Shown: positions 1 to 8,531, counted from the stretch's first letter. The stretch: DNA of 64,000 nt from Clavibacter californiensis (GCF_021952865.1 NZ_CP040792.1:310001-374000), one strand, 5' to 3'. Notes: a model not told the origin generated them from the letters alone. Made by a program: numbers and translations.

Positions 1-846
1 GGGCTGCCCGATGACGATCGTGAGGGCGGACACGGCGAGCAGCACGCCGAGCATCGACGGGCCGATCCCCCGCTCGGTCAGCGTCAGCGGGAGGGCGACG
101 TCGATCTGCAGGTAGAGCACCGCGAACCCGGTGCCGCTGGCGAGCATCGCGAGGAGCAGCGGGTCGCGCCACGGGCTGCGCGCGGCGGGCGCTGGCGCGG
201 GCGCGTCCGCCGTCGGCTCCGCGGCCACGGCGGGCGGGCGCCGGCGGAGCCCGACGAGCACGAGGGCGGCGCAGGCCAGGCAGGTGGCCGCGTCCGCGAC
301 GAACAGCAGGCGCAGGTCGATGCCGCCCAGGATCGCCGCGAGGAGACCGGCGAGGACGCCCGCGACCGCGAGCGCCGCCCCGTGCAGTCCGTACGCGGCC
401 ACCCGCTCGCGCTCGTCCGTCACGAGGTCCGCGACGAGCGCCTGCGACGGCGGCTCGTACAGCTCGAACGCGAGGCCGAGCAGCACCGCCGCGACCGCGG
501 CCGTCGCGATCCCCGGAGCCGCGGCCAGCATCAGCTGGAAGCAGGCGGTGAGCGTCAGGCCGATGACGATGGTGCTCCGGCGGCCGATGGCGTCGGCGAG
601 GAGCCCGCCGAGGATCCGCGACGGGATCGTGGCGGCCCCGAACACCGCGACCACGAGGCCGGCGGTGGCGAGCGAGGCCCCGAGGTCGACGGTGAGCACG
701 ACCGTGAGGAACGGCAGCGTGAAGGCGCCCAGCCTGTTGACGGCCCGGGCGACGACGAGGATGCGGACCTCGGCGGGCAGGCGCCGCCAGGTCCCCCTGC
801 GGTCGGCGCGCACATCGGCCGCCCTGCCCTCCGCTCCCGCGCCCAT
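1..846 (-). CDS. MFS transporter (C-terminus cut by window edge)
   Basis: About 282 N-terminal residues of a major facilitator superfamily transporter; the frame is open to the left edge, so the C-terminal part lies outside. After a basic cytoplasmic N-terminus there are alternating hydrophobic helices, a helix 2-3 loop GGLLADAIGRRS that fits the family GxLaDrxGRr signature (about residue 77), and a Pro/Ala-rich charged central loop before the next helix bundle. The ATG at 846 follows the stop of the crtEb-like gene by 24 bases, so it is probably the last gene of the carotenoid operon. Substrate is unknown; a link to carotenoid or lipid export would be a guess from position only. Confidence 0.8.
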   Translation of the reverse strand, partial: MGAGAEGRAADVRADRRGTWRRLPAEVRILVVARAVNRLGAFTLPFLTVVLTVDLGASLATAGLVVAVFGAATIPSRILGGLLADAIGRRSTIVIGLTLTACFQLMLAAAPGIATAAVAAVLLGLAFELYEPPSQALVADLVTDERERVAAYGLHGAALAVAGVLAGLLAAILGGIDLRLLFVADAATCLACAALVLVGLRRRPPAVAAEPTADAPAPAPAARSPWRDPLLLAMLASGTGFAVLYLQIDVALPLTLTERGIGPSMLGVLLAVSALTIVIGQP

Positions 847-870
847 CCGCCCCTCAGCCGGCCGGATGCG

Positions 871-1767
871 TCAGGGGTTCGTGAGCCAGTACGCGATGAG
901 GAGCATCGTCACCACGAAGCCGGACAGGAAGTTGAGGCCGAGGAAGCGGCGCCACCCGCGGTTCGCCCGCTCGGCGTCCTCGTCGCGGATCGACCAGAAC
1001 GGCGCGGTGCTCAGGATGTACGGGATCACGAGCACGCTGGCGATGATCCCCGGCAGCCCGGTGAACAGCATCGCGACCCCGGCCGCGGCGTACGCGAGCA
1101 CGGCGATCCGCACGGTGACGGCCCCGCCGAGCACGGTCGCGATGGAGGAGATGCCGCCCTCGCGGTCGGCCACGATGTCCTGCACCGCGCCGAACGCGTG
1201 CGACGCGACCCCCCACAGGAAGAAGGCGGCGAGGATCGCCCACAGCGCGGGCGTGAACGCGCCGCCCGCGAGCACGATCCCGTAGACCGCGGGGGACGTG
1301 AAGTGCGTGCTCGAGGTGAGGGAGTCGAGCACCGGCCGCTCCTTGAAGCGCAGGCCCTTTAGCGAGTACGCGACCACGGCGAAGACGCTCACGGCGAGCA
1401 CGGCGACGCTCGCCGCGGATCCCACGGCCACGAGGTACACGAGGAATGGCACGTTCGTCACGAGCACCGCGATGAGCACGGGCCGGTGCATGGCGCGCGC
1501 GAGCACGGCGCCCTCCACGCCGCCCTTCCGCGGGTTCCGCATGTCGGACTCGTAGTCGAAGACGTCGTTGATGCCGTACATCGCGAGGTTGTACGGGATG
1601 AGGAAGTAGATGGTGCCGAGGATCGCCGTGAGGTCGAGCTCGCGCGTGACCGTGAGGTACGCGGCCGCGAACGGGAACGCCGTGTTCACCCAGGAGAGCG
1701 GGCGCGACGAGAGCGCGATGGTGCGCAGCATCTGCGCGGCGCCCGGCCGCGCGCGCGCGTCACTCAT
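871..1767 (-). CDS. crtEb: Lycopene elongase, UbiA-type prenyltransferase
   Basis: A 298-residue integral membrane prenyltransferase of the UbiA superfamily. It carries the first Asp-rich motif NDVFDYESD (about residues 67-75) and the second acidic motif with DREGG (about residue 202), which bind the Mg2+/prenyl diphosphate, and about eight hydrophobic segments. In C50-carotenoid producers such as Corynebacterium glutamicum the homologue CrtEb adds C5 units from DMAPP to both ends of lycopene to give flavuxanthin. Its place directly after the two lycopene-cyclase subunit genes, with an 8-base overlap with crtYf, supports that role. Exact product stereochemistry cannot be read from sequence. 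Confidence 0.92.
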   Translation of the reverse strand: MSDARARPGAAQMLRTIALSSRPLSWVNTAFPFAAAYLTVTRELDLTAILGTIYFLIPYNLAMYGINDVFDYESDMRNPRKGGVEGAVLARAMHRPVLIAVLVTNVPFLVYLVAVGSAASVAVLAVSVFAVVAYSLKGLRFKERPVLDSLTSSTHFTSPAVYGIVLAGGAFTPALWAILAAFFLWGVASHAFGAVQDIVADREGGISSIATVLGGAVTVRIAVLAYAAAGVAMLFTGLPGIIASVLVIPYILSTAPFWSIRDEDAERANRGWRRFLGLNFLSGFVVTMLLIAYWLTNP

Positions 1768-2128
1768 GCGCTTCGATGCCGGAGACGCTGCGGCGGCGAC
1801 GCAGCAGGTACCAGACCGCGGGCAGCAGGACGAGGGCGGCGATCGCGTAGGCGAAGTCCTCGATCGGTGCGTAGCCGAGGATGAGGCCCACCAGCTTGTC
1901 GTCGTCGTAGCCGACGAGGCCGACCTTGATCATGATGTTGTCGAAGATCAGGGTCATCACGAGCAGGATCACGACGGGCATCCGCCGGTACCAGTAGTAC
2001 TCGGGGTAGTCGAAGCGGCTGGATCCGTAGGGCACGGCGTTCGCCTCGCGGAGCAGCAGGCGGCGGAACAGGTACCCGACGATCGCGACGGGGATCAGGA
2101 ACAGCAGGTCGAGCACGAGGTAGCTCAT
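1760..2128 (-). CDS. crtYf: C50 carotenoid cyclase subunit CrtYf
   Basis: A 122-residue membrane protein with three hydrophobic helices and the lycopene-cyclase-domain motif around YAPIEDFAYAI (about residues 86-96). Heterodimeric C50 cyclases are made of two such small subunits, CrtYe and CrtYf; together they cyclise the ends of the elongated C50 chain. The start chosen is the ATG at 2128, which overlaps the crtYe stop as ATGA and begins MSYLVLDLLF; a longer open frame upstream only duplicates the crtYe region in another frame. Ring type (epsilon or beta) cannot be decided here. Confidence 0.9.
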   Translation of the reverse strand: MSYLVLDLLFLIPVAIVGYLFRRLLLREANAVPYGSSRFDYPEYYWYRRMPVVILLVMTLIFDNIMIKVGLVGYDDDKLVGLILGYAPIEDFAYAIAALVLLPAVWYLLRRRRSVSGIEAHE

Positions 2129-2469
2129 CGGTTCGCGCGCTCCCTCGCCCGGGCGACGTGGTGGTCGGCGAGGCGGCTGAAGCCGTTGACCAGGTTCATC
2201 GTGAGGTAGCAGAGCAGCGCGAGGAAGAAGACCTCCTCGAGCGGCAGCTCCGGGCCGACGAGGATCCCCGTCATGAACGGCGTCTCCCCGCGGAAGAAGA
2301 TGCCCTGCGAGATGCCCGCGATGTCCCACAGCAGGAAGAACGCGACGCCGATGAGGAGGGTCCCCGCCGCGGCCGTGCGGTCGCGCCAGAAGAACAGGCG
2401 CCAGCGCCGGTCGATGAGCATCATGCAGCCGAGAGCGCCGAGCAGCAGCACCAGGTAGACGAGGCCCAT
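2125..2469 (-). CDS. crtYe: C50 carotenoid cyclase subunit CrtYe
   Basis: A 114-residue membrane protein starting MGLVYLVLLLG, with three hydrophobic segments and the motif PELPLEEVFFL (about residues 73-83) that corresponds to the PxE(E/D) motif of heterodimeric lycopene cyclases. It pairs with the downstream CrtYf subunit; both are needed for cyclisation in characterised actinobacteria. The ATG at 2469 overlaps the crtI stop codon as ATGA, and its own stop overlaps the crtYf start the same way, so translation is likely coupled. Confidence 0.9.
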   Translation of the reverse strand: MGLVYLVLLLGALGCMMLIDRRWRLFFWRDRTAAAGTLLIGVAFFLLWDIAGISQGIFFRGETPFMTGILVGPELPLEEVFFLALLCYLTMNLVNGFSRLADHHVARARERANR

Positions 2470-4067
2470 CAGACGACCGGGCGGCCGACCGTGCGCACGA
2501 GCGGCACGGCGCCGGGGCCGGTCGACGTGTCGCCGCGCAGCCGCTTCACGAGGATCTCCGCGCTGATGAGGCACATGGGCAGGCCGATGCCGGGGATGGT
2601 GGATCCGCCGGCGTAATGCAGCCCGTCGACCTTCTTGCTCGTGTTGCCGGCGCGGAACATGGCCGACTGCGTGAGCGTGTGGGCGGGCCCGAGGATGGTG
2701 CCCTTCCACGAGTGCAGGTCGGCGGCGAAGTCGCCGGGACCCGAGGTGCGGCGGAGGACGATGCGCTCGGCGAGGTCGGGGATGCCGGCCCAGTCGCTGA
2801 TCTGCTGGATGGCGCGGTCGGCGATCTCCTCGACGCGCGCGTCCCCGGCGCCGTCGATGCCGCCGCGGCCGATGGTCGGGTCGGCGGGGATGGGCACGAG
2901 GATGAAGACGTTCTCGTGGCCCTCGGGCGCGACCGAGCCGTCGGTGGCGCTGGGCTTGCAGACGTAGATGCTGGCGGGATCCGGCACCGAGGTCGTGCCG
3001 CCCTTCGGCGGGAAGATGCGGGAGAAGTTCTCGTCCCAGTCCTCCGTGAACAGCAGCGTGTGGTGGTGCAGCGCGGGCAGCTCGCCCCTCACGCCGAGGT
3101 AGACGAGCACGGCGCCGGGGCCGGCGGTGGCCTTGTCCCAGTACGCCTGCGGGTAGGTGCGGAACGCCTCGGGGATGAGCTCGGTCTCCGTGTGGTGCAG
3201 GTCGGCCGTGGAGACGACCACGTCGGCCTGGAGGGTCTCGGTGCCGGCGTCGGTCGTGATCTGCACGCCGCGCGCCCGCGCCTTGCCTGCCTTCGTGGGC
3301 TCGGTGAGGATGCGCGAGACGGGCGCGCCCGTGCGGATCTCGACGCCCTCGGCCCGCGCGACCCGCTCGATCGCGTCGATCACGGTGATGAGGCCGCCCT
3401 GCGGGTACAGCACGCCGTCCTCGAGGTCGAGGTGGCTCATCAGGTGGTACATGCTCGGCGCGAGCTTCGGCGACGAGCCGAGGAACACGGCCGGGTAGCC
3501 GAGGATCTGGCGGAGGCGTCGGTCCTCCACGTAGCGCGCCACGTACGTCTCGAGCGGCGTGAGCAGCAGCTTCCCGAGCGTGCCGGTGCGGGTGACGACG
3601 TCGCGCTTCAGGAGCGGCCGGTAGTCGGCGAAGGTCGTGTAGAGGAAGCGCTTCTTCGCGACCTCGTAGACGTCCTTCGCGGAGTCGAGGTAGCGGGCCA
3701 TCGCCGGGCGGGATCCGGGCTCGACGCTCTCGAACAGGTCGAGGTTGGCCTCGCGGGAGTCGCGGATGTCGATGGGGTCGGGATCGCCCTCGAAGAGCAC
3801 GCGGTAGCCGGGAAGGCGCACGAGGTCGAGCTGCTCGGCGGAGCTGGTGCCCAACAGACGGAAGAAGTGGTCGAACACCTCGGGCATGAGGTACCAGCTG
3901 GGGCCGAGGTCGAAGCGGAAGCCGTCCTTCTCCCAGGATCCGGCGCGACCGCCGACCTCGTCGCGGCCCTCCACGAGGGTCACGCGGTAGCCGTCGCGGG
4001 CGAGGAGCGACGCGGAGGCGAGGCCGGCGATCCCGCCGCCGATCACGATGGCGGTGGGTGCGGTCAT
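2469..4067 (-). CDS. crtI: Phytoene desaturase, alternative internal start
   Basis: This is the CrtI half (532 residues, a normal family length) of the crtB-crtI frame, read from its own ATG. The start MTAPTAIVIGGG places the FAD-binding GxGxxG motif a few residues from the N-terminus, as in free-standing CrtI proteins, and a good ribosome binding site precedes it. CrtI performs successive desaturations of phytoene to lycopene. I list it separately because the conventional annotation would be a stand-alone gene; which product is really made cannot be told from sequence. Confidence 0.5.
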   Translation of the reverse strand: MTAPTAIVIGGGIAGLASASLLARDGYRVTLVEGRDEVGGRAGSWEKDGFRFDLGPSWYLMPEVFDHFFRLLGTSSAEQLDLVRLPGYRVLFEGDPDPIDIRDSREANLDLFESVEPGSRPAMARYLDSAKDVYEVAKKRFLYTTFADYRPLLKRDVVTRTGTLGKLLLTPLETYVARYVEDRRLRQILGYPAVFLGSSPKLAPSMYHLMSHLDLEDGVLYPQGGLITVIDAIERVARAEGVEIRTGAPVSRILTEPTKAGKARARGVQITTDAGTETLQADVVVSTADLHHTETELIPEAFRTYPQAYWDKATAGPGAVLVYLGVRGELPALHHHTLLFTEDWDENFSRIFPPKGGTTSVPDPASIYVCKPSATDGSVAPEGHENVFILVPIPADPTIGRGGIDGAGDARVEEIADRAIQQISDWAGIPDLAERIVLRRTSGPGDFAADLHSWKGTILGPAHTLTQSAMFRAGNTSKKVDGLHYAGGSTIPGIGLPMCLISAEILVKRLRGDTSTGPGAVPLVRTVGRPVV

Positions 4068-5099
4068 GGCGCTCTCCTGCTGCTCGGGGTCGGACGGGGC
4101 GGGCTGGGTCGGGGCCGGCCGGGATGCGATGGCCGGCCGGGCCGCGTGCACGCGGGGTCCGCGGGAGCGGCGCACCAGGCGGCCGTCGACTCCCGACGGC
4201 TCGGCGCCCGACGCGGCGGCGAGCGCGATGCGGGCCTTGACCGGATCCGGCACCCGCACGCGCGTGCGCACGAGCTCGGACGCGGGGGTGTCGCGCAGGC
4301 GCACGGCGAGCTCCGCGAACAGGCCCTGCGCGAGCGCGACGGCGCGGCGGCTGGAGGCGGGGAGGTCGGGGATCACGGCGCCCGACATGCGGAGGTCGTT
4401 GTCGATGTCGTCGAGGATGCGCTCCTTGTCGGCCTCCGAGAAGGTCGCGACGTCGACGCCGGGGAAGTAGCTGCGGCCGAGCGCGCCGTGGTCGGCGGCG
4501 AGGTCGCGCAGGAAGTTGACCTTCTGGAACGCGGCGCCCAGGCGCTTGGCGCCCTCCTCGAAGCGGATCCGCTCCGGTCGCGTCGTGGCGTGGCCGACCA
4601 GGAAGGCGCGCAGGCACATGAGGCCGACGACCTCGGCGGAGCCGTAGACGTACTCCGTGAAGGACGCGGGCGTGTGCTCCATGCGGCGCAGGTCCATGCG
4701 CATGGACGCGAAGAACGGCGCGGTCAGCTCGGCGCCGAAGCCGGCGCGGCGGGCGGTGATCGCGAAGGCGTGCACGACGAGGTTGGTGCTGTAGCCGCGG
4801 AGCATGGCGTCCTCGGTCTCCTGCTCCAGCGCATCCAGCAGGGCCTCGACGTGCGCGGGATCCACGCCCGCCCCGGCCGCGGCGCCGTCGACGATCTCGT
4901 CGGCGACGCGCACCAGCGCGTACACGTTCTCGATGTGCTGGCGCACGTCGGCGCCGAGCAGGCGCGAGGCGAGCCCGAAGGAGGTGGAGTAGCGGCGGAT
5001 CACGACGGATGCGGTCTCCTGCGCGACGCGGTCGTACTTCTCGAGGCCCGTGGGCGCCTCGGGGGCGGCGGGCCGGCGGCCGGGCAGGCGACGCGTCAT
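2469..5099 (-). CDS. crtB-crtI: Phytoene synthase - phytoene desaturase in one open frame (CrtB-CrtI)
   Basis: One uninterrupted 876-codon frame. Residues 1-298 are a phytoene/squalene synthase (Asp-rich motifs DEIVD at 67-71 and DLAAD at 199-203), condensing two GGPP to phytoene. Residues 299-344 are an Arg/Pro/Ala-rich linker with no stop codon. From residue 345 comes a full CrtI-type desaturase: FAD dinucleotide fold VIGGGIAGLASASLLARDG and the C-terminal desaturase signature around GGSTIPGIGLPMC, converting phytoene to lycopene. In related bacteria these are normally two genes. An AGGAG six bases before the internal ATG (4067) suggests CrtI may also be made alone. The start at 5099 overlaps the crtE stop as ATGA. 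Either a true fusion or a lost crtB stop (mutation or sequencing error). Confidence 0.8.
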   Translation of the reverse strand: MTRRLPGRRPAAPEAPTGLEKYDRVAQETASVVIRRYSTSFGLASRLLGADVRQHIENVYALVRVADEIVDGAAAGAGVDPAHVEALLDALEQETEDAMLRGYSTNLVVHAFAITARRAGFGAELTAPFFASMRMDLRRMEHTPASFTEYVYGSAEVVGLMCLRAFLVGHATTRPERIRFEEGAKRLGAAFQKVNFLRDLAADHGALGRSYFPGVDVATFSEADKERILDDIDNDLRMSGAVIPDLPASSRRAVALAQGLFAELAVRLRDTPASELVRTRVRVPDPVKARIALAAASGAEPSGVDGRLVRRSRGPRVHAARPAIASRPAPTQPAPSDPEQQESAMTAPTAIVIGGGIAGLASASLLARDGYRVTLVEGRDEVGGRAGSWEKDGFRFDLGPSWYLMPEVFDHFFRLLGTSSAEQLDLVRLPGYRVLFEGDPDPIDIRDSREANLDLFESVEPGSRPAMARYLDSAKDVYEVAKKRFLYTTFADYRPLLKRDVVTRTGTLGKLLLTPLETYVARYVEDRRLRQILGYPAVFLGSSPKLAPSMYHLMSHLDLEDGVLYPQGGLITVIDAIERVARAEGVEIRTGAPVSRILTEPTKAGKARARGVQITTDAGTETLQADVVVSTADLHHTETELIPEAFRTYPQAYWDKATAGPGAVLVYLGVRGELPALHHHTLLFTEDWDENFSRIFPPKGGTTSVPDPASIYVCKPSATDGSVAPEGHENVFILVPIPADPTIGRGGIDGAGDARVEEIADRAIQQISDWAGIPDLAERIVLRRTSGPGDFAADLHSWKGTILGPAHTLTQSAMFRAGNTSKKVDGLHYAGGSTIPGIGLPMCLISAEILVKRLRGDTSTGPGAVPLVRTVGRPVV
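4074..4078 (-). promoter_or_regulatory. Internal ribosome binding site for crtI
   Basis: AGGAG on the minus strand, six bases before the internal ATG at 4067, inside the linker of the CrtB-CrtI frame. It would allow separate translation of CrtI despite the missing crtB stop. Confidence 0.5.
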
Positions 5100-6166
5100 C
5101 GGATGCGCCCGAGGACGGACTCCGCGACGGGCGCGAGCTCCCGGCGGAGCGCCTCCGGCACGACCGGGTCGTCGAGGCGCGCGACGGCGGCGACCGCGAG
5201 ATCCCGCGCCACGCCCTCGGCGTACGCTCGGGCGCCCGAGCTCTCCAGCACGGAGCGCACGAGCGCGGCCTCGCCGCGGGAGAGGTCGTCCTTGCCGACG
5301 AGCGAGCTGATCTCGCCCCACTCCGACGAGCGGACGGCGTGCGCGATGAGCACGGTGCGCTTGCCCTCGCGCAGGTCGCCGAGGTTGGTCTTGCCGGTCT
5401 CCTGCTCGTCGCCGAAGACGCCGAGCACGTCGTCGACCACCTGGTAGGCGATGCCGATGTCCCGGCCGAAGTCGCCGAGCGCCGCGACCACCTCGGGTCG
5501 CGCGCCGGCCAGCACGGCGCCCGCCTGCAGCGGCGCCTCGAACGAGTAGACGGCGGTCTTGAGGCGCTCCATGCGGAGGATCTCCTCCACGCTCGGCACG
5601 TCCGCGGTGAGCGAGAACTCGACGTCGATGAGCTCGCCCGCGGCCGACGCGAACACGGCGTCGTCGAGGATCTCCATGAGGTGCGACCGCGTGAGGTCGC
5701 GCACGCCGCTCGCGTCGATCAGGCGGTAGGCGTTGACGAGCGCGAGATCCCCCGCGATGACGGCGGCCGACATGCCGCGGTGCTCGGCGAGCGGCTGCGG
5801 CAGGCCCTGCGTGGTGGCGATGTCGCGGTACGCGCCGGAGACGTTGGGTCCGCCGCGCCTCGTGAAGTCGCGGTCGATGACGTCGTCGTGGACGATGAGC
5901 GCGGTGTGCAGCATCTCGAACGCGGCGCCGACGTGGGCCGCGGCCTTCACGTCCTGGCCGCCGAGGCCGTCGTACGCGGCCATGACCATGCGGGGGCGGA
6001 AGCGCTTGCCGCCGGCCGTGTTTGACTCGAGCGTGCGCCACAGCTTCACGTACTCGTCGCCCATGACCTCCGCGCGGACGAGCGAGCGGGCGAAGAACGC
6101 ATCCAGCACGCCGTTCACATGGGCCTGCCTCGATGTGGAGACGGCAGCGAGGTTGGTGGCGTCCAC
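5096..6166 (-). CDS. crtE: Geranylgeranyl diphosphate synthase
   Basis: A 356-residue trans-isoprenyl diphosphate synthase that makes GGPP, the CrtB substrate. It shows the first Asp-rich motif HDDVIDRD (about residue 93) and the second, YQVVDDVLGVFGDE (about residue 243), with GKTNLGDLREGKRT after it as usual in the family. First gene of the carotenoid operon: its stop overlaps the crtB start as ATGA. Its start is only 44 bases from the divergent idi gene, so the two must share a compact promoter region, matching supply of isoprenoid precursors to carotenoid synthesis. Confidence 0.92.
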   Translation of the reverse strand: MDATNLAAVSTSRQAHVNGVLDAFFARSLVRAEVMGDEYVKLWRTLESNTAGGKRFRPRMVMAAYDGLGGQDVKAAAHVGAAFEMLHTALIVHDDVIDRDFTRRGGPNVSGAYRDIATTQGLPQPLAEHRGMSAAVIAGDLALVNAYRLIDASGVRDLTRSHLMEILDDAVFASAAGELIDVEFSLTADVPSVEEILRMERLKTAVYSFEAPLQAGAVLAGARPEVVAALGDFGRDIGIAYQVVDDVLGVFGDEQETGKTNLGDLREGKRTVLIAHAVRSSEWGEISSLVGKDDLSRGEAALVRSVLESSGARAYAEGVARDLAVAAVARLDDPVVPEALRRELAPVAESVLGRIR

Positions 6167-6210
6167 GGATGAAACCTAACATCGTGGGGGTAACGGAAAG
6201 CAGGGAGCGC

Positions 6211-6786
6211 ATGCCACAGCACACCGAGCTCGTCGTCCTCCTGGATGACGACGGCGAGACCATCGGGACGGCGCCCAAGGCGACGGTCCACACCCGCGAC
6301 ACCGCGCTGCACCTCGCGTTCTCGTGCCACGTCTTCGACGCGGAGGGGCGGATCCTCGTCACGCGCCGGGCGATCGGCAAGCTCACCTGGCCGGGCGTCT
6401 GGACCAACTCGTTCTGCGGCCACCCCGCGCCCGACGAGGACATGCTCGAGGCCGTGCACCGTCGCGCCGAGCAGGAGCTGGGCCTGACGCTCGCGTCGGT
6501 CGAGCTCGTGCTGCCCGACTTCCGCTACCGCGCCACGGATGCCGCGGGCGTCGTCGAGAACGAGATCTGCCCCGTGTTCCGGGCGATCGCGGCCACGCCG
6601 GTGGATCCGCGACCCGAGGAGGTCGGCGAGTACCAGTGGGTGGATCCCGAGCAGCTCATCCCCGCCGTCGCCCACACGCCGTGGGCCTTCAGCCCGTGGC
6701 TCACGCTGCAGCTGCCGCTGCTGTACCCGGAGCACGCGGCGCACGCGGGTCTGGCGGACGCGGACGCCGCGGTGCCCGCCGCCTGA
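6211..6786 (+). CDS. idi: Isopentenyl-diphosphate delta-isomerase, type I
   Basis: A 191-residue Nudix-fold isomerase interconverting IPP and DMAPP. Catalytic Cys and metal-binding residues are visible in NSFCGHPAPDE (about residues 65-75), followed by the Nudix-like helix HRRAEQELGL with the metal-binding glutamates. DMAPP is needed both for GGPP chain initiation and for the CrtEb elongation step, so its divergent position next to crtE makes sense. The ATG at 6211, with GGGAG upstream, gives the normal family length; an earlier in-frame ATG at 6169 would extend into the shared promoter. Confidence 0.93.
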   Translation: MPQHTELVVLLDDDGETIGTAPKATVHTRDTALHLAFSCHVFDAEGRILVTRRAIGKLTWPGVWTNSFCGHPAPDEDMLEAVHRRAEQELGLTLASVELVLPDFRYRATDAAGVVENEICPVFRAIAATPVDPRPEEVGEYQWVDPEQLIPAVAHTPWAFSPWLTLQLPLLYPEHAAHAGLADADAAVPAA

Positions 6787-6805
6787 CCCCCGGATCCACC
6801 GACAC

Positions 6806-6840
6806 GAGGGGCCCGGCCGCGATGCGCGGCCGGGCCCCTC
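6806..6840. terminator. Bidirectional hairpin between idi and patatin gene
   Basis: A perfect 15-bp inverted repeat (GAGGGGCCCGGCCGC and its complement) around a GATGC loop, between two convergent genes. There is no long T run, as usual in such G+C-rich genomes. Its core resembles the hairpins at 11316 and 39695. Confidence 0.75.
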
Positions 6841-6858
6841 GACGCGGTGCGGCCGGGA

Positions 6859-7737
6859 TCAGCCCCAGAAGGCGCGGATCTCGTCGGCGAGCCGCTCGCC
6901 CTGGCGGCGGCCCGCCTCGGCGGAGGCCTTCCGGGTCGAGAGCAGGAGCGAGTTCTCGCCGAAGGCGGCCGTGCTCTCGGCGTCGGCCTGGATCACGAGC
7001 ACGTCGGCGCGGCCGCGGAGCTGCTGCACGACGGTCGCGAGCGTCGGGCCCATGCCGCTCTGCGGGGCCTCGGGGCCGCACGCGATGACGAGGATCCGCT
7101 CGTGGTCGGCGACGACGTCGGCGTTCGTGCCGGAGCGCATGCCGCCGTCCATGTAGGGGCGGCCGTCGATGGTGACGGGCGGGAAGACGCCGGGCACGGC
7201 GCAGCTCGCGGCGGACGCGCGCACGAGGTCGGCGCCCGAGGCCTTGTCGAAGACGGTGAAGCGGCCGGTGCCGGCGTCGACCGCGGTGATGCGGAGATCC
7301 TGCTCGGGCCAGTCGCGGATCGGCAGCAGCTGGCCGATGCGCTCGACGCTCGCGGCGTCGTCCACCTCGGGGTCGTACTCCTCGAGCGCGAACTCGCCGA
7401 TCCTCTGGCGCGTGGGGATCTCCCCCTCCGTGCTCGCGACGCCCTCGCCGATGACCTCGACGGTGCGGGAGAGGTCGCGGCTGCCCATCGGCTCCGCCAT
7501 GCCGGCCACGTCGACGAAGTGCTCGTCGTAGGCGGCCTGGATGGCGCCCGCGCGCAGGTTGATCGCGACGACGGATCCCGCGGACGTGCCGACGACCGTG
7601 TCGGCGGCGCCGACGTCCACGCCCGCCGCGATGAGGCCGGAGAGGAGCCCCGTCTCCCACGCGATGCCGGCGACGCCGCCGCCGCCGAGCACCAGTCCCC
7701 GCGTCGGCGTGCTCGTGTCCCGCTCGGTGCCGGTCAT
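6859..7737 (-). CDS. Patatin-like phospholipase family protein
   Basis: A 292-residue serine hydrolase of the patatin family. The oxyanion-hole glycine run GGGGVAGIAWETG (about residues 17-29), the nucleophile elbow GTSAGS (Ser about residue 52) and the catalytic Asp in DGG (about residue 204) are all present, so the Ser-Asp dyad is complete. There is no signal peptide, so it is probably cytosolic or membrane-peripheral, acting on lipid esters. The ATG at 7737 has a strong GAGGAGG just upstream; a longer frame to 7848 adds only low-complexity Pro/Arg sequence. Natural substrate unknown. Confidence 0.85.
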   Translation of the reverse strand: MTGTERDTSTPTRGLVLGGGGVAGIAWETGLLSGLIAAGVDVGAADTVVGTSAGSVVAINLRAGAIQAAYDEHFVDVAGMAEPMGSRDLSRTVEVIGEGVASTEGEIPTRQRIGEFALEEYDPEVDDAASVERIGQLLPIRDWPEQDLRITAVDAGTGRFTVFDKASGADLVRASAASCAVPGVFPPVTIDGRPYMDGGMRSGTNADVVADHERILVIACGPEAPQSGMGPTLATVVQQLRGRADVLVIQADAESTAAFGENSLLLSTRKASAEAGRRQGERLADEIRAFWG

Positions 7738-7869
7738 GGTCCTCCTCTTCCGCGCGCCCGGAGGCACGCGTGCGCGTCGTGGTGGTGGTGGTTGATGCGA
7801 CTCCATCATCCCCGAACACGGTGGACGCCGGCCGAGCGCGGGGTGCACGCGCGGTGGACGCGGTGAGGC

Positions 7870-8454
7870 TCAGCGCGCGGCGGGCGGATCCGCGACGGAT
7901 GCGGACGCGACGTGGCCGGCGGGACCCACTGCCGCCTCCCGGTAGGCCTCCCGCACCTCCCCGAGGAACCGCGTCACGGCGGCGCGCTCCTCGGCGGTCA
8001 GGGCGTCGGCCGCGCGCGCGACGCCGCCGATCATGGGCATGAGCTCGGCCATGGCCCGGCCGACGGAGGCCGGCCGTGGGACCACGACGACGCGGCGGCG
8101 GTCGTGCGGGTGCGGGCGCCGGTCGACGTGGCCGACCTCGACGAGCCGGTCCACCACGAGCGTGGCCGCCGCCGTGGTGATCCCGAGGCGGCCCGCGAGC
8201 TCGGTGGGCGACAGCGACCCCTCCTGGATGAGGTGCTCCATCGCCTTCATGTCGGTGGGGTTCACCTCGAGCACGCCGCCGAGCCGGCGCTCGAACCCGG
8301 CGGCGAGGCCCAGCACGTCGCGGAGGATCCGGCCGAGCTCGCCGGCCGCGCCCGCGTCCGCGGGGACGCCCGCGCCGGGGGCGGGCAGGGCCACGGCGGC
8401 CGCCGCCAGAGCGGCGGGCGCGTCCGCATCGGGGCGGGGACGGCGTCGGGGCAT
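7870..8454 (-). CDS. MarR-family transcriptional regulator
   Basis: A 194-residue winged-helix protein. After an Ala/Pro-rich N-terminus, the MarR core has the recognition helix region SPTELAGRLGITTAAATLVVDRLVEVGHVDRRPHPHDRRRVVV (about residues 82-125), with the family wing DRRR. It is divergent from an MMPL transporter gene 77 bases away and probably represses it and itself. In Corynebacterium glutamicum the MarR regulator CrtR and an MMPL-type gene belong to the carotenoid locus, so this protein may sense isoprenoid diphosphates; that is inference from location, 2 kb from idi/crtE. Confidence 0.85.
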   Translation of the reverse strand: MPRRRPRPDADAPAALAAAAVALPAPGAGVPADAGAAGELGRILRDVLGLAAGFERRLGGVLEVNPTDMKAMEHLIQEGSLSPTELAGRLGITTAAATLVVDRLVEVGHVDRRPHPHDRRRVVVVPRPASVGRAMAELMPMIGGVARAADALTAEERAAVTRFLGEVREAYREAAVGPAGHVASASVADPPAAR

Positions 8455-8531
8455 GCGGGCATCGTACGCCGCGGGTAGCTAAGCCGCTTGACCATCAGTA
8501 GGCTGACGATCACCGCACCCCTGGAGGACCC

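Noticed and set aside
382-1362. Long plus-strand frame opposite the MFS and crtEb genes
   Set aside because: Arg/Gly/His-rich low-complexity product typical of the antisense frame of G+C-rich genes.
2616-5447. A 943-codon plus-strand frame across the crt operon
   Set aside because: Antisense shadow of crtI, crtB and crtE; composition is biased and no domain is visible.
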